16,709 nucleotides of DNA from positions 1 to 16,709 of the forward strand of contig JAFAGM010000062.1 in assembly GCA_023422775.1 (NCBI GenBank), read 5' to 3'. Origin of the DNA: Pseudomonadota bacterium (GTDB lineage Bacteria > Pseudomonadota > Alphaproteobacteria > Rhizobiales > Xanthobacteraceae). Position 1 is the first letter of the stretch; every line of letters starts with the position of its first letter. Positions 1-7,703 of this stretch are shown piece by piece. A program made the translations under genes and the position numbers. Below the pieces are notes generated by a model. The model saw only the letters and a program-made list of their open reading frames with translations. It ran no database searches and was not told the origin of the DNA.

Positions 1-1173
1 CCCAATGCCGGGGCTCCTGCGCCGGCGTCGGCAGCAACCGCGCCAGCCGCAACGGCTCCGGCGGCACCAACCGCCGTGCCGGGCGCACCCAACGCCGCAC
101 CGCCTCCCGGCCGGGCAGAGAACGCGCCGCCGACGGTCGCACCAGCCTTCCGCCAGGCGCCACAGGTGACCGCGCCGTTGCCACCTCCCCCTCCGCCGCA
201 AGGGGGGCTGAGGGCCGTCGCTCCGGGCGCTGCGCCCGCGGGGCCGCAACGCCTCGACGACTTCCGCGGCCAGCGCCGCGAGTCCCAGCAGGGCGGCCGT
301 ACGGTCATCACCGAGCCGGGCCGGATCATCGTTCGCGATCCCGGCGGACAGGCATATGTCCGTCACAACGAAATGGACCGCTTCCGCTACGGCGCGCGCG
401 ACATCCAGACCCGCACTGTCGGCAACGAGACCCGTACGGTCATCATCCGGCCCGACGGCACTCAGGTCATTACGGTGACCGGCCGCGACGGACAATTGCT
501 GCGCCGTATCCGCCGCGACCAGCGCGGCCGCGAGATCATCATCATCGACAACAGCTACCGCGATCCGCGTGCGACGGGCGGGTTCTTTGTCGCGCTCGCG
601 CCACCCGTCGTGCGCATCCCCTACAACCGCTACATCGTCGACGCCGATGAAGCGCCGCCGGAACTGCTCTACGAGACCATGATGGCGCCGCCGGTCGAAC
701 GGATCGAGCGACGCTACTCGCTGGATGAAATCCGCTACAGCCCGATGGTTCGTCAGCGGATGCCCAGCATCGACGTCAACTCCATCAACTTCGCAACCGG
801 CTCGTGGGAGATCCCGCCCGACCAGGCGGCGAAGCTGCAGGCGATTGCCGACGGCCTCAACCGCGCGATCGAGCAAAATCCGCGCGCGGTGTTCCTGATC
901 GAGGGCCATACCGACGCGGTCGGAAACGACGTCGATAACCTGTCGCTGTCGGATCGCCGCGCCGAATCCGCAGCCACGCTGCTGACGCAGCAATTCAACG
1001 TGCCGGCGGAGAACCTGACCTCGCAGGGCTATGGCGAACAGTACCTGAAGGAGCAGACCGACGGGCCGAGCCAGATCAACCGGCGCGTCACCATCCGCAA
1101 CATCACGCCGCTGCTCAACGGCGGACAGGCATCGCTGCCGCCGCCCCCGCCCGGCACTGCGCCGCCGCGCTGA
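1..1173 (+). CDS. OmpA-family outer-membrane/peptidoglycan-binding protein, 5' end missing
   Basis: The frame is open from base 1, so the gene begins outside the window; the GTG at 76 is only an internal codon. The first ~75 visible residues are Ala/Pro-rich and low complexity, suggesting a flexible linker. A charged middle part (about 245-560) has repeated Arg/Gly-rich beta-like segments that I cannot assign. The last third is an OmpA C-terminal domain: NFATGS near 787-804, the core GHTDAVG at 904-924, LSLSDRRAES around 940-970, and NRRVTIRN near the end. The Asp of GHTD (913-915) and the second Arg of DRRA (958-960) are 15 residues apart, as are E. coli OmpA Asp271 and Arg286, which bind diaminopimelate. 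The protein therefore probably tethers the envelope to peptidoglycan. A Pro-rich tail ends it and a terminator follows directly. The family is secure; whether a beta barrel lies upstream cannot be seen. Confidence 0.93.
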   Translation, partial: PNAGAPAPASAATAPAATAPAAPTAVPGAPNAAPPPGRAENAPPTVAPAFRQAPQVTAPLPPPPPPQGGLRAVAPGAAPAGPQRLDDFRGQRRESQQGGRTVITEPGRIIVRDPGGQAYVRHNEMDRFRYGARDIQTRTVGNETRTVIIRPDGTQVITVTGRDGQLLRRIRRDQRGREIIIIDNSYRDPRATGGFFVALAPPVVRIPYNRYIVDADEAPPELLYETMMAPPVERIERRYSLDEIRYSPMVRQRMPSIDVNSINFATGSWEIPPDQAAKLQAIADGLNRAIEQNPRAVFLIEGHTDAVGNDVDNLSLSDRRAESAATLLTQQFNVPAENLTSQGYGEQYLKEQTDGPSQINRRVTIRNITPLLNGGQASLPPPPPGTAPPR

Positions 1174-1192
1174 TGCGCGTTGTCACCGAATG

Positions 1193-1223
1193 AAAATGGC
1201 CGGGAGCAATCCCGGCCATTTTT
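1193..1223. terminator. Intrinsic, probably bidirectional terminator
   Basis: A perfect 9-bp stem TGGCCGGGA / TCCCGGCCA (1197-1205 and 1210-1218) closes a GCAA tetraloop. It is flanked by AAAA on the left and TTTTT on the right, so it works as a rho-independent terminator on both strands. It sits between the converging OmpA-family gene (stop at 1171-1173) and the methyltransferase gene (stop at 1246-1248). Confidence 0.9.
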
Positions 1224-1245
1224 GCTGGCGCGTGCGAAAACGCGA

Positions 1246-2202
1246 TCAGGCGCTCAGCGCCCGTGGCGGAACACAAGCCTCGCAAATCGCCTTGGCGTGC
1301 CGATGATCGGTGCCGCAGCAGCCGCCGAGAATCCGCATCCCCGGGAATGCGCCCCTGAGATTGAGGTAGCGCCGCCCGAGATCGGCGGGATCACCCGCAT
1401 CGAGCGTTTCGGATTCGTCGAGTTCGGCATGGCTCTTGGTCGAGGCGTTGGCGCGGATGCCGTGGACACGGCCGATCCAATCCTCGCCCTCCCGCAACGC
1501 GTGATCGAAATGCGTTGGATGGGCGCAGTTGATCAGGAAATATTCCGGCACCCCATCGGTCTCGCGGTCCACGGTTTCGATCGCCTCACGCAGCGTTTCG
1601 CCTCGCACCAACCGGCCATCGGTCTCCACGGTGAACGAGATCGCCGAGGGAATCCCTAGCGCCTTGGCGGCGCGCGCGACGCCGATCGCCTCATTGATGC
1701 TGTTCAGCGTATAGGCCGTGACCATGTCGGCGCCGCCCTCGACGAAGGCGGCGATCTGCGCCCCGTGATAGGCCTCGGCCTCATCGGCGTCCATGTTACC
1801 TGCCTTGTAACCGTCGCCGCGCGGGCCGATGGCGCCGCTGATGACGCAAGGCGCGCCCGGCCTTTCCCAGCCGGCCCGCAACTCCTCGAGGAATGCAATC
1901 GAGCGGACATTGATCGCCTTGAGCGCCGCCGCATCGTAGCCAAGTTTGGCGGCCCAATCCGGATTGGCACGCCATGTCGGGCTGTCGAGCACGAAGCCCG
2001 TGCCATGGTCACGCGCAACCGAAAGATAGCTCGCGTAGTACTGCTTCAATTTCTGCCGGCCCTCGGGACGATCGAGCAGGACGAACGCGGCGAAGTGCGG
2101 CAGTTCGATTCCCTCGTGGAAGATCAGCGTCGTTTCCATGCCGCCATCAGTGAGAAAGATGCCGCCCTGGCGTTGCGGCAGGTCGTGTCGATATTTGGTC
2201 AT
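1246..2202 (-). CDS. Homocysteine S-methyltransferase family protein (zinc-dependent)
   Basis: A 318-residue single-domain protein of the homocysteine S-methyltransferase family (MmuM, BHMT, MetH N-domain). Members transfer a methyl group from a donor such as S-methylmethionine or betaine to a thiol, usually homocysteine, giving methionine. It has the N-terminal DGGMETTL barrel strand (residues 19-26) and the three expected zinc-ligand cysteines: Cys226 in NCAHP, and Cys295/Cys296 in GGCCGTDH. The reading frame extends upstream to 2493, but the ATG at 2202 is chosen because CGGAG lies about 9 bases before it and family similarity begins there. The methyl donor cannot be read from sequence. 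It diverges from a TetR-family gene, with palindromes between, so control by that regulator is a reasonable inference. No methionine riboswitch was recognised in the leader. Confidence 0.9.
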   Translation of the reverse strand: MTKYRHDLPQRQGGIFLTDGGMETTLIFHEGIELPHFAAFVLLDRPEGRQKLKQYYASYLSVARDHGTGFVLDSPTWRANPDWAAKLGYDAAALKAINVRSIAFLEELRAGWERPGAPCVISGAIGPRGDGYKAGNMDADEAEAYHGAQIAAFVEGGADMVTAYTLNSINEAIGVARAAKALGIPSAISFTVETDGRLVRGETLREAIETVDRETDGVPEYFLINCAHPTHFDHALREGEDWIGRVHGIRANASTKSHAELDESETLDAGDPADLGRRYLNLRGAFPGMRILGGCCGTDHRHAKAICEACVPPRALSA

Positions 2203-2225
2203 ATAAATAACTCCGGAAGTCTGGA

Positions 2226-2236
2226 TACCGTCGGTA
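2226..2236. promoter_or_regulatory. Palindrome TACCG-T-CGGTA, candidate TetR-type operator
   Basis: A perfect 5-1-5 inverted repeat lies 24 bases upstream of the methyltransferase start codon, in the region shared with the divergent TetR-family gene. Position and symmetry suit a repressor operator controlling the methyltransferase. It is short, so chance is not excluded. Confidence 0.35.
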
Positions 2237-2333
2237 GGTCTTTCCCGCCCCGGCAAGGTCCGGCCATGTTGGTGCCTCAAAGTGTCGCGGCTTCCTAGGC
2301 TGCCCGTGGTACGGATGAACCTCGGGCCGCAAA

Positions 2334-2348
2334 TTGATACGAATTCAA
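2334..2348. promoter_or_regulatory. TTGA-N7-TCAA dyad upstream of the TetR gene
   Basis: A 15-bp dyad with 4-bp half sites lies 58 bases before the TetR-family start codon. It could be an autoregulatory operator or part of a promoter (TTGATA at 2334-2339), but no convincing -10 box follows at 17 bases. Weak evidence. Confidence 0.2.
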
Positions 2349-2405
2349 GTGGTTGCATGAGAGGCGCAGGACACCTTGCGGCCCCGGCGGCGGAGAAACC
2401 GTACC

Positions 2406-3050
2406 ATGAGTGCAGTTTTTGAGACCCGGACGGGAAAGGGCGAAGCCACGCGCGAGCGAATTCTCGAGATCGCGGAGGCGGCCGTGCTGGCAAAGGGGTT
2501 CGGCGCCACCTCGATCGAGGAAGTGATCGCGGAGGCCGGCCTGACCAAGAGCGGCTTTTTCTATCACTTCAAGGACAAGAATGCGCTCGCCCGTGAAATG
2601 CTCCGGCGGTACGTCGCGACCAATGACCGGCTGTTCGACGAGATTTTCGCGCGCGGCAGCGAGTTGTCCGACGATCCGCTGCAGGCGTTCCTGATTTCGC
2701 TGAAGCTGCTTGCCGAAACCATGGCCGACCTTCCGAGCGGGCATCCCGGCTGCCTGATCGCAAGCATCTGCTATCAGGAGCGGCTGTTCGATCGCGAGGT
2801 GCGCGAGCTCACCGCGCGATCCGTGCGCGACTGGAACGCGCGCTTCCGAAAGATTCTCGACGGAATCGCAGCGGTCCACCCGCCGCGGGAGCCGGTCGAT
2901 CTCGACGACGTCGCCGACATGCTGTCCTGCATCGTCGACGGCGCCATCATCATGTCGAAGACACTGAACGATCCTGGTCGCCTCGAACGGCAGATTCTGA
3001 TGTTCCGAAGCTGCGTCAAACTGATGTTTACAGCCCCGTCGAATTCCTGA
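2406..3050 (+). CDS. TetR/AcrR-family transcriptional regulator
   Basis: A 214-residue protein with a typical TetR N-terminal DNA-binding domain at residues 10-60: RERILEIAEAAVLAKGF, then ATSIEEVIAEAGLTKSG as the helix-turn-helix, then FFYHFKDKNALAREML, the family's YxHFxxKxxL signature. The remaining ~150 residues are helical and variable, as usual for the ligand-binding and dimerisation part; it includes a GHPGCLIASICYQE stretch seen in the AcuR/NemR-like branch. The ATG at 2406 is preferred over the upstream TTG at 2376 because GGAG lies 10 bases before it. The gene diverges from the methyltransferase and may repress it and itself; the inducer is unknown. Its stop is only 9 bp from the stop of the converging phosphatase gene. 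Confidence 0.93.
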   Translation: MSAVFETRTGKGEATRERILEIAEAAVLAKGFGATSIEEVIAEAGLTKSGFFYHFKDKNALAREMLRRYVATNDRLFDEIFARGSELSDDPLQAFLISLKLLAETMADLPSGHPGCLIASICYQERLFDREVRELTARSVRDWNARFRKILDGIAAVHPPREPVDLDDVADMLSCIVDGAIIMSKTLNDPGRLERQILMFRSCVKLMFTAPSNS

Positions 3051-3059
3051 CGCGCAAGC

Positions 3060-4820
3060 CTACTGACCTGCGGCAGCGAGGCCGAGCGCGTCCGCCATGA
3101 TGCGGAACACGTCGGTGTTATCAAGCGAACCGCGAATGCCTTCGCTGCCCGGACCGGTGCCTGTCAGGATGACGTCTTCTCCCGAATGCACGCTGGCGCC
3201 CATCATCGCCGGCAGATTGCCGAAGCGCAGCACGACGCCCGGGACATCCTTGTATTTTTCGTTGGCCTTGAACGTACCGGGCTGGTCAGCCTTCTCCGTC
3301 GGCGCGTTGGGATTGTCCAGTTTCGGGCGGAAGGTTTCGTAGTGATCCGGCAGGCTCGCGGAAAAGATCGCGAGCCGGCGGCTGACGTCCACGCGCGGCG
3401 GATAGCCTTCCGCATCCGGCGCCGGATAGTTGGGAAACCCGGCCTTGTCATAGACGCCGACGCGTTCGCGCAGTGGCACGTTGGGCGTGGCGCTCATGTC
3501 GTCGTTGATGGTCCCGACCAGGCTGTTGGGATGATTGTGGTCCGCGACGACAAGGATCAGCGTGTCGTCGCCACGTGCCTGCGCCCATTTGCGGGCGAGC
3601 GCGACCGCGTTGTCGAGCATGATGGTGTCGTAGACCGCGCGCTCCATGTCCAGGAGATGCGCGTATTTGTCGATCAAACCGGATTCCACCATCAGGAAGA
3701 AGCCGGAATCGTTCTTCGAAAGAATGTTGAGCGCAGTCTGCACCTGTTCGGTCAGGTCAGGCTGGTCGGGAAACTTCCTGACGCCACCGCCCTTGAGGAA
3801 TTTGCGGTCCAGCGCACCGTCCATGTTTCCCGGCGCGAACAGCCCGAGCAATTGGCGCGTATCGGATTTGGCGTTCACCGCATCGAGTTCGGTCCTTGTC
3901 GTCGCAACCGCGTAGCCGGCCTCGCGGAATCTGGCGACATAGTCGACCTCGTCCTTGCGCTTCGATCCGGCGGCGGCCTGCGGCAGGAAATTCGCGGACC
4001 CGCCACCCATCAGGACATCCGGCTTGGCCGCAAGGAACTGCGCGACGATCTCGTCATAGGCGGCGCGGCGACGGGTATGCGCCACCATCGCCGCCGGCGT
4101 CGCATCCTCGACTTCGGTATTGGTGACGATGCCGATGGCCATGCCGTTGCGCCGCTTCGCCAGGCTTGCAATGGTCTCCACCTTCGGATCGTCGAACGGG
4201 CTTGCGGTGCGGTCCGCATAGACACCCATGGCGTTGACCGCGGTCTTGTGGCCAGTGGCGTAGGCGCTCGCGGCATTTGCTGAATCGGTGATGATCGAAT
4301 CCGAACCGGCAGTTGCCACCAGCGCCATGTGCGGCATGTCGTCGATCGCAAGCTTGCCCAGGCTCTTGCCCTCCGCAATGCCCTTCGAGAGCAGGCGCGC
4401 GGCCACGCGGTGCGCCGGCGACAGTCCGTCGCCAATGAACAGGATGACGTTCTTTGCCTTGCGCGGCCCGGTATCGTAGACCGTCCACGCGACGGTGCGG
4501 CTGCGCGTGCCGTCGCTGACCTCCACTTTGACGCTGCCCGGCCTGGTCAGGGTTACATCGCGAAGGATCAGCGCCGACTGATCCTTGTTGTCCTCACGCT
4601 CGACGAACGTTGCGGGCTGGCCGAAGACGGCAGCATGGTCTTCGCCGTTCACGGTCACTTTCAGTCTCGACGGATCGACGCGATCCGGAAACTCGACCTT
4701 GAAATCGAAGCGCGAGCCGGCGAGAATCGCCGCGCGGTCGATCGGGTAGATGGTCTGGGCCACGCCCTGGTGTCCCGTCGGCAGGACGATGAGGAGCGCG
4801 AAAGCGAGACGTTTCATCAT
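3060..4820 (-). CDS. PhoA-type alkaline phosphatase, periplasmic
   Basis: A 586-residue phosphomonoesterase with a Sec signal peptide (about residues 1-21: MMKRL, hydrophobic core, cut near VAQ). Residues 25-115 form an extra N-terminal beta-rich region that E. coli PhoA lacks. The catalytic domain follows with the expected order: metal-binding FIGDG (Asp131); TDSANAASAYATGHKT with nucleophile Ser180 after Asp179; MVESGLIDKYAH (Glu379, Asp384, His388); VVADHNH (Asp427, His428); and SVHSGED (His545). These match E. coli PhoA Asp51, Ser102, Glu322, Asp327, His331, Asp369, His370 and His412. It should hydrolyse phosphate esters in the periplasm during phosphate shortage. The tandem ATGs at 4820 and 4817 are both possible starts, and no clear ribosome-binding site precedes them. 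A weak Pho-box-like repeat lies ~90 bases upstream. Confidence 0.93.
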   Translation of the reverse strand: MMKRLAFALLIVLPTGHQGVAQTIYPIDRAAILAGSRFDFKVEFPDRVDPSRLKVTVNGEDHAAVFGQPATFVEREDNKDQSALILRDVTLTRPGSVKVEVSDGTRSRTVAWTVYDTGPRKAKNVILFIGDGLSPAHRVAARLLSKGIAEGKSLGKLAIDDMPHMALVATAGSDSIITDSANAASAYATGHKTAVNAMGVYADRTASPFDDPKVETIASLAKRRNGMAIGIVTNTEVEDATPAAMVAHTRRRAAYDEIVAQFLAAKPDVLMGGGSANFLPQAAAGSKRKDEVDYVARFREAGYAVATTRTELDAVNAKSDTRQLLGLFAPGNMDGALDRKFLKGGGVRKFPDQPDLTEQVQTALNILSKNDSGFFLMVESGLIDKYAHLLDMERAVYDTIMLDNAVALARKWAQARGDDTLILVVADHNHPNSLVGTINDDMSATPNVPLRERVGVYDKAGFPNYPAPDAEGYPPRVDVSRRLAIFSASLPDHYETFRPKLDNPNAPTEKADQPGTFKANEKYKDVPGVVLRFGNLPAMMGASVHSGEDVILTGTGPGSEGIRGSLDNTDVFRIMADALGLAAAGQ

Positions 4821-4910
4821 GGAGCGTGCACCGGATTAGGAGTAATGCGTGCCGCCGCAACCATCGGCCGCGGCAAGGCATGCGCCCACTTTGCATCCTA
4901 CCGCACGCGA

Positions 4911-4928
4911 ATGACGCCCCCGTTACAT
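4911..4928 (-). promoter_or_regulatory. Weak Pho-box-like direct repeat
   Basis: Read on the minus strand: ATGTAAC-GGGG-GCGTCAT, two 7-mers at the 11-bp period of PhoB sites (consensus CTGTCAT). They match at 4/7 and 5/7 positions. The site is 91 bases upstream of the alkaline phosphatase start, a sensible place for PhoB control, but the match is poor. Confidence 0.22.
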
Positions 4929-4951
4929 CGATGCCGGGAACGCAGCGCGGC

Positions 4952-6289
4952 TCAGCCCTTGTCGCTGTCGAGCCTGGGGATGTATGCGCCCTCCCCGGCC
5001 GACAGCAGGCCCGTCTTCGTGTAGAGATTGAGCTTGTTGCGGGTATCGGCGATGTCGAGGTTGCGCATGGTCAGCTGGCCGATGCGATCCGCCGGCGTGA
5101 ACGCCGCATCCTCCACCTTCTCCATGCTCAGCCGCTCCGGCTGATAGGTCAGGTTCGGGCTCTCGGTATTCAGGATCGAATAGTCGTTGCCACGGCGGAG
5201 TTCCAGCGTCACCTCGCCGGTGACGGCGCGCGCCACCCAGCGCTGCGCGGTTTCGCGCAGCATCAGCGCCTGGGAATCGAACCACCGGCCCTGGTAGAGC
5301 AACCGGCCGAGGCGCATGCCGCTGATGCGGTATTGCTCGATCGTGTCTTCGTTGTGAATGCCGGTGACGAGGCGCTCGTAGGCGATGTGCAGCAGCGCCA
5401 TGCCGGGGGCCTCGTAGATGCCGCGGCTCTTGGCCTCGATGATCCGGTTCTCGATCTGGTCGCTCATGCCGAGGCCATGCCGGCCGCCGATGGCGTTGGC
5501 TTCGAGGAACAGCGCGACAGGATCCGCGAACCTCTCGCCGTTCAGCGCGACCGGCTGGCCCTCCTCGAAACGCACCACGACCTTTTCGGCCTTGACGGCG
5601 CAGTCGTCACGCCAGAACGGCACGCCCATGATCGGATTGACGATCTTGATACCGCTGTCCAGTTGTTCAAGATCCTTGGCCTCGTGGGTCGCGCCGAGGA
5701 TGTTGCTGTCGGTCGAGTACGCCTTCTCGGCACTCATCTTGTAGGCGAATCCGTTGGCGGTCATGAACGCCGACATTTCCGCCCGTCCGCCCAGCTCGTC
5801 GATGAAGAGCTGGTCGAGCCAGGGCTTGTAGATCTTCAGGCCCGGATTGGTCAGCAGGCCGTAGCGATAGAACCGCTCGATATCGTTGCCTTTAAAGGTG
5901 GAGCCGTCGCCCCAGATATTGACGCCGTCTTCCTTCATGGCCGCGACCAGCATCGTGCCGGTCACGGCACGGCCGAGCGGCGTGGTGTTGAAGTAGGCGA
6001 TACCGCCGGTAGAAACGTGGAAGGCGCCGGACTGGATCGCGGCTATACCCTCGTGAACCAGTTGCGTGCGGCAGTCCACCAGGCGAGCCTTCTCGCCGCC
6101 GAACTCCAGCGCCTTGCGCGGAATCTCGTCGTAGTCGGCCTCGTCGGGCTGGCCGAGGTTGGCGGTGTAGGCAAAGACGCGCGCGCCTTTCTGCTTCATC
6201 CAGAGCAGCGCCGCACTGGTGTCGAGACCGCCGGAGAAGGCGATACCGACTTTTTCCCCCTTGGGCAGGCTTTTCAGGATCGTACTCAT
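4952..6289 (-). CDS. argG: Argininosuccinate synthase
   Basis: A 445-residue cytoplasmic enzyme that joins citrulline and aspartate using ATP to form argininosuccinate, the penultimate step of arginine synthesis. The N-terminus has the ATP-pyrophosphatase P-loop AFSGGLDTSAAL (residues 17-28). FAYTANLGQPDE, STGGIAYFNTTPLGRAV, NIWGDGSTFKGNDIERFYRYG and YSTDSNILGATHEAKDLE follow in family order. The length and the C-terminal part place it with the E. coli-type ArgG (447 residues), not the shorter ~400-residue type common in other bacteria. The frame continues upstream to 6349, but the ATG at 6289 gives the expected N-terminus (MSTILKSL) with GGAAG about 5 bases before it. No arginine operator was recognised in the 113-bp gap upstream. 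Confidence 0.98.
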   Translation of the reverse strand: MSTILKSLPKGEKVGIAFSGGLDTSAALLWMKQKGARVFAYTANLGQPDEADYDEIPRKALEFGGEKARLVDCRTQLVHEGIAAIQSGAFHVSTGGIAYFNTTPLGRAVTGTMLVAAMKEDGVNIWGDGSTFKGNDIERFYRYGLLTNPGLKIYKPWLDQLFIDELGGRAEMSAFMTANGFAYKMSAEKAYSTDSNILGATHEAKDLEQLDSGIKIVNPIMGVPFWRDDCAVKAEKVVVRFEEGQPVALNGERFADPVALFLEANAIGGRHGLGMSDQIENRIIEAKSRGIYEAPGMALLHIAYERLVTGIHNEDTIEQYRISGMRLGRLLYQGRWFDSQALMLRETAQRWVARAVTGEVTLELRRGNDYSILNTESPNLTYQPERLSMEKVEDAAFTPADRIGQLTMRNLDIADTRNKLNLYTKTGLLSAGEGAYIPRLDSDKG

Positions 6290-6402
6290 GAAGCTTCCAA
6301 TCGGTCGAAATGGCAGATGTCGTCTGCGGCTCGAGGGCGCGAATAACAAATTTCAGGCTGATGGGCACGCGTTTAATCGGGCCCGTGTGGCCGGGGATTG
6401 GA

Positions 6403-7164
6403 CTATCCCGCTGCGCGGCCGCGCCAGCGCCGCCAAAGGCGATAGCCCGGCCCGCCCCAGCGCGCCAGCGTAGCCTCGACCTGCTCATCGGTCACCCGCG
6501 TCGATGGCCAGCGGTAGAGCCAGCCATAGGCCAGCCAGATCACGAAGAAGCTCACCAGTGCCGCGGCGGCGACATCGGTGAAGAAATGGCCGCCGAACGC
6601 CATCCGCAATACCGACGTCGCGACCCCGAACAGGGTCGCTGCCGCGTAAGCCAGCGGGCGCCACGGCGGCGGCGTCAGCGCCGCGGGCGCATAGGCCCAG
6701 AACGCGGTGGCGCCCTCTCCCGAAAAGAACGAGCAGTTGCGTCCGCACTCCCCGCGCGGATCCCACCACGGCACGAACTGCCAGGGGCCGTTGAACTCCG
6801 TCACCACCACCGGCCGCGGCCGGCCCCAAAAGGTCTTGAAGGTCATGTTGGTCAGGACGACCGCCGACAGGAGGATCGTGACCACCAGGAACACCGCCGC
6901 CCGCCCCGGGATCAGCATCGGCCGGTCCGGCCGCAGCAGCTTCGCGAAGATGGCAATCAGCGCCGGCAACGCCAACGCCCACGCGATCCACATCGCGGCG
7001 TCGCGCGCGAATGCGGCGATCTCATTCTGCTTCAGCGGGAACGAGTGGTTCGCCGGATCGTAAAACAACGCCGCCAGCTTGAGATCGAGTTCGGGGAAAA
7101 TCCCGAACAGCAATCCGATGACGAGCGCCAGGCCCAAGGCGATGAAAAGTCCGGTCCGATTCAT
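6403..7164 (-). CDS. PAP2-family membrane phosphatase with an SGE variant motif
   Basis: A 253-residue integral membrane protein with about six hydrophobic helices (near 6-24, 56-76, 88-106, 152-164, 168-184, 199-216). It carries the PAP2 signature: motif 1 KTFWGRPRP (Lys110, Arg117, Pro118); motif 2 CSFFSGEGA (147-150, where PSGH is usual, so the acid/base His is Glu150); motif 3 with Arg187, His193 and Asp197 (RMAFGGHFFTD). PAP2 membrane enzymes remove phosphate from lipids such as undecaprenyl diphosphate, phosphatidic acid or lipid A. The substrate here is unknown. An aromatic and acidic loop (WDPRGECGRNC, 135-144) with two cysteines precedes motif 2. It lies 39 bp downstream of a small membrane-protein gene on the same strand and is probably cotranscribed with it. 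No strong ribosome-binding site precedes the ATG. Confidence 0.9.
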   Translation of the reverse strand: MNRTGLFIALGLALVIGLLFGIFPELDLKLAALFYDPANHSFPLKQNEIAAFARDAAMWIAWALALPALIAIFAKLLRPDRPMLIPGRAAVFLVVTILLSAVVLTNMTFKTFWGRPRPVVVTEFNGPWQFVPWWDPRGECGRNCSFFSGEGATAFWAYAPAALTPPPWRPLAYAAATLFGVATSVLRMAFGGHFFTDVAAAALVSFFVIWLAYGWLYRWPSTRVTDEQVEATLARWGGPGYRLWRRWRGRAAG

Positions 7165-7203
7165 GGCGCGGGGTTTAGCCGAGGCGGCGGATGTTGGAAA
7201 GGC

Positions 7204-7695
7204 TCACGACATCGGCCGCGAGTGCGACGGCAATGGTGGTGGCGGCGGCAAACGGCGCGGCGGTTCGCGCCAGGCGCCGGCGGTACGGCCCGCGATCAAC
7301 CAATAGACCAAACCGGCGACGATGCCCGCGCCCGTCATGATTTCGAGGTGACGGCGCACGATGCCATCGAATGTCAGCGTGTCGGGGTCGAAAGGAACAA
7401 GCCCCAGGTAACAGGCAGCACCGACGATCGCGCCGCCGACGGCATAGGCGAGCACGCTGCGGATATAGAACGCCTCGGTAATCAGCACCACGACCAGCGC
7501 CGGCAGCAGCGCAAAGCCGGAGAGAAAGATGAAGCCGAAGCCGAGCACGACGTTGATCGCGCTTTCGTCGATCATGCCGGTATCGAGATCGCTGAACTCC
7601 GGATACAGCACCGCGCCGACCACGATCATGCCCGCCACCAGGCAGGCGGCCAGGAATGCAAAGAAGACGACGAAAAGGCGGCCGATCAGGGACAT
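7204..7695 (-). CDS. Small four-TM membrane protein of unknown function
   Basis: A 163-residue protein that I do not recognise. It has four hydrophobic segments (about 5-30, 48-72, 79-99 and 119-136), short loops, and a proline-rich cytoplasmic-looking tail (REPPRRLPPPPPLP, about 143-156). The ATG at 7695 (MSLIGRLF) is preferred; extending the frame to 7782 would translate one arm of a palindromic intergenic repeat, which is unlikely to be real coding sequence. It is followed after 39 bp by the PAP2 phosphatase gene, so both membrane proteins may be made together. The conserved look of the TM segments suggests a real gene; no function is inferred. Confidence 0.78.
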   Translation of the reverse strand: MSLIGRLFVVFFAFLAACLVAGMIVVGAVLYPEFSDLDTGMIDESAINVVLGFGFIFLSGFALLPALVVVLITEAFYIRSVLAYAVGGAIVGAACYLGLVPFDPDTLTFDGIVRRHLEIMTGAGIVAGLVYWLIAGRTAGAWREPPRRLPPPPPLPSHSRPMS

Positions 7696-7703
7696 GCTCT
7701 CAC

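Noticed and set aside
2203..2300. SAM riboswitch in the methyltransferase leader
   Set aside because: I looked for a stem plus pseudoknot in the leader and found only a short palindrome; not enough to call an RNA switch.
1246..2493. Long N-terminal extension of the methyltransferase to 2493
   Set aside because: The extra 97 residues have no family similarity, cross the divergent promoter region and overlap the start of the TetR gene; the ATG at 2202 has a ribosome-binding site.
3186..4283. A 365-codon plus-strand open frame opposite the alkaline phosphatase
   Set aside because: Shadow of a gene with all catalytic residues present.
4826..6346. A 506-codon open frame on the plus strand opposite argG
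   Set aside because: It is antisense to a certain argG with full-length family similarity, has low-complexity Arg/Ala/His/Asp-rich composition, and arises from GC-rich codon bias.
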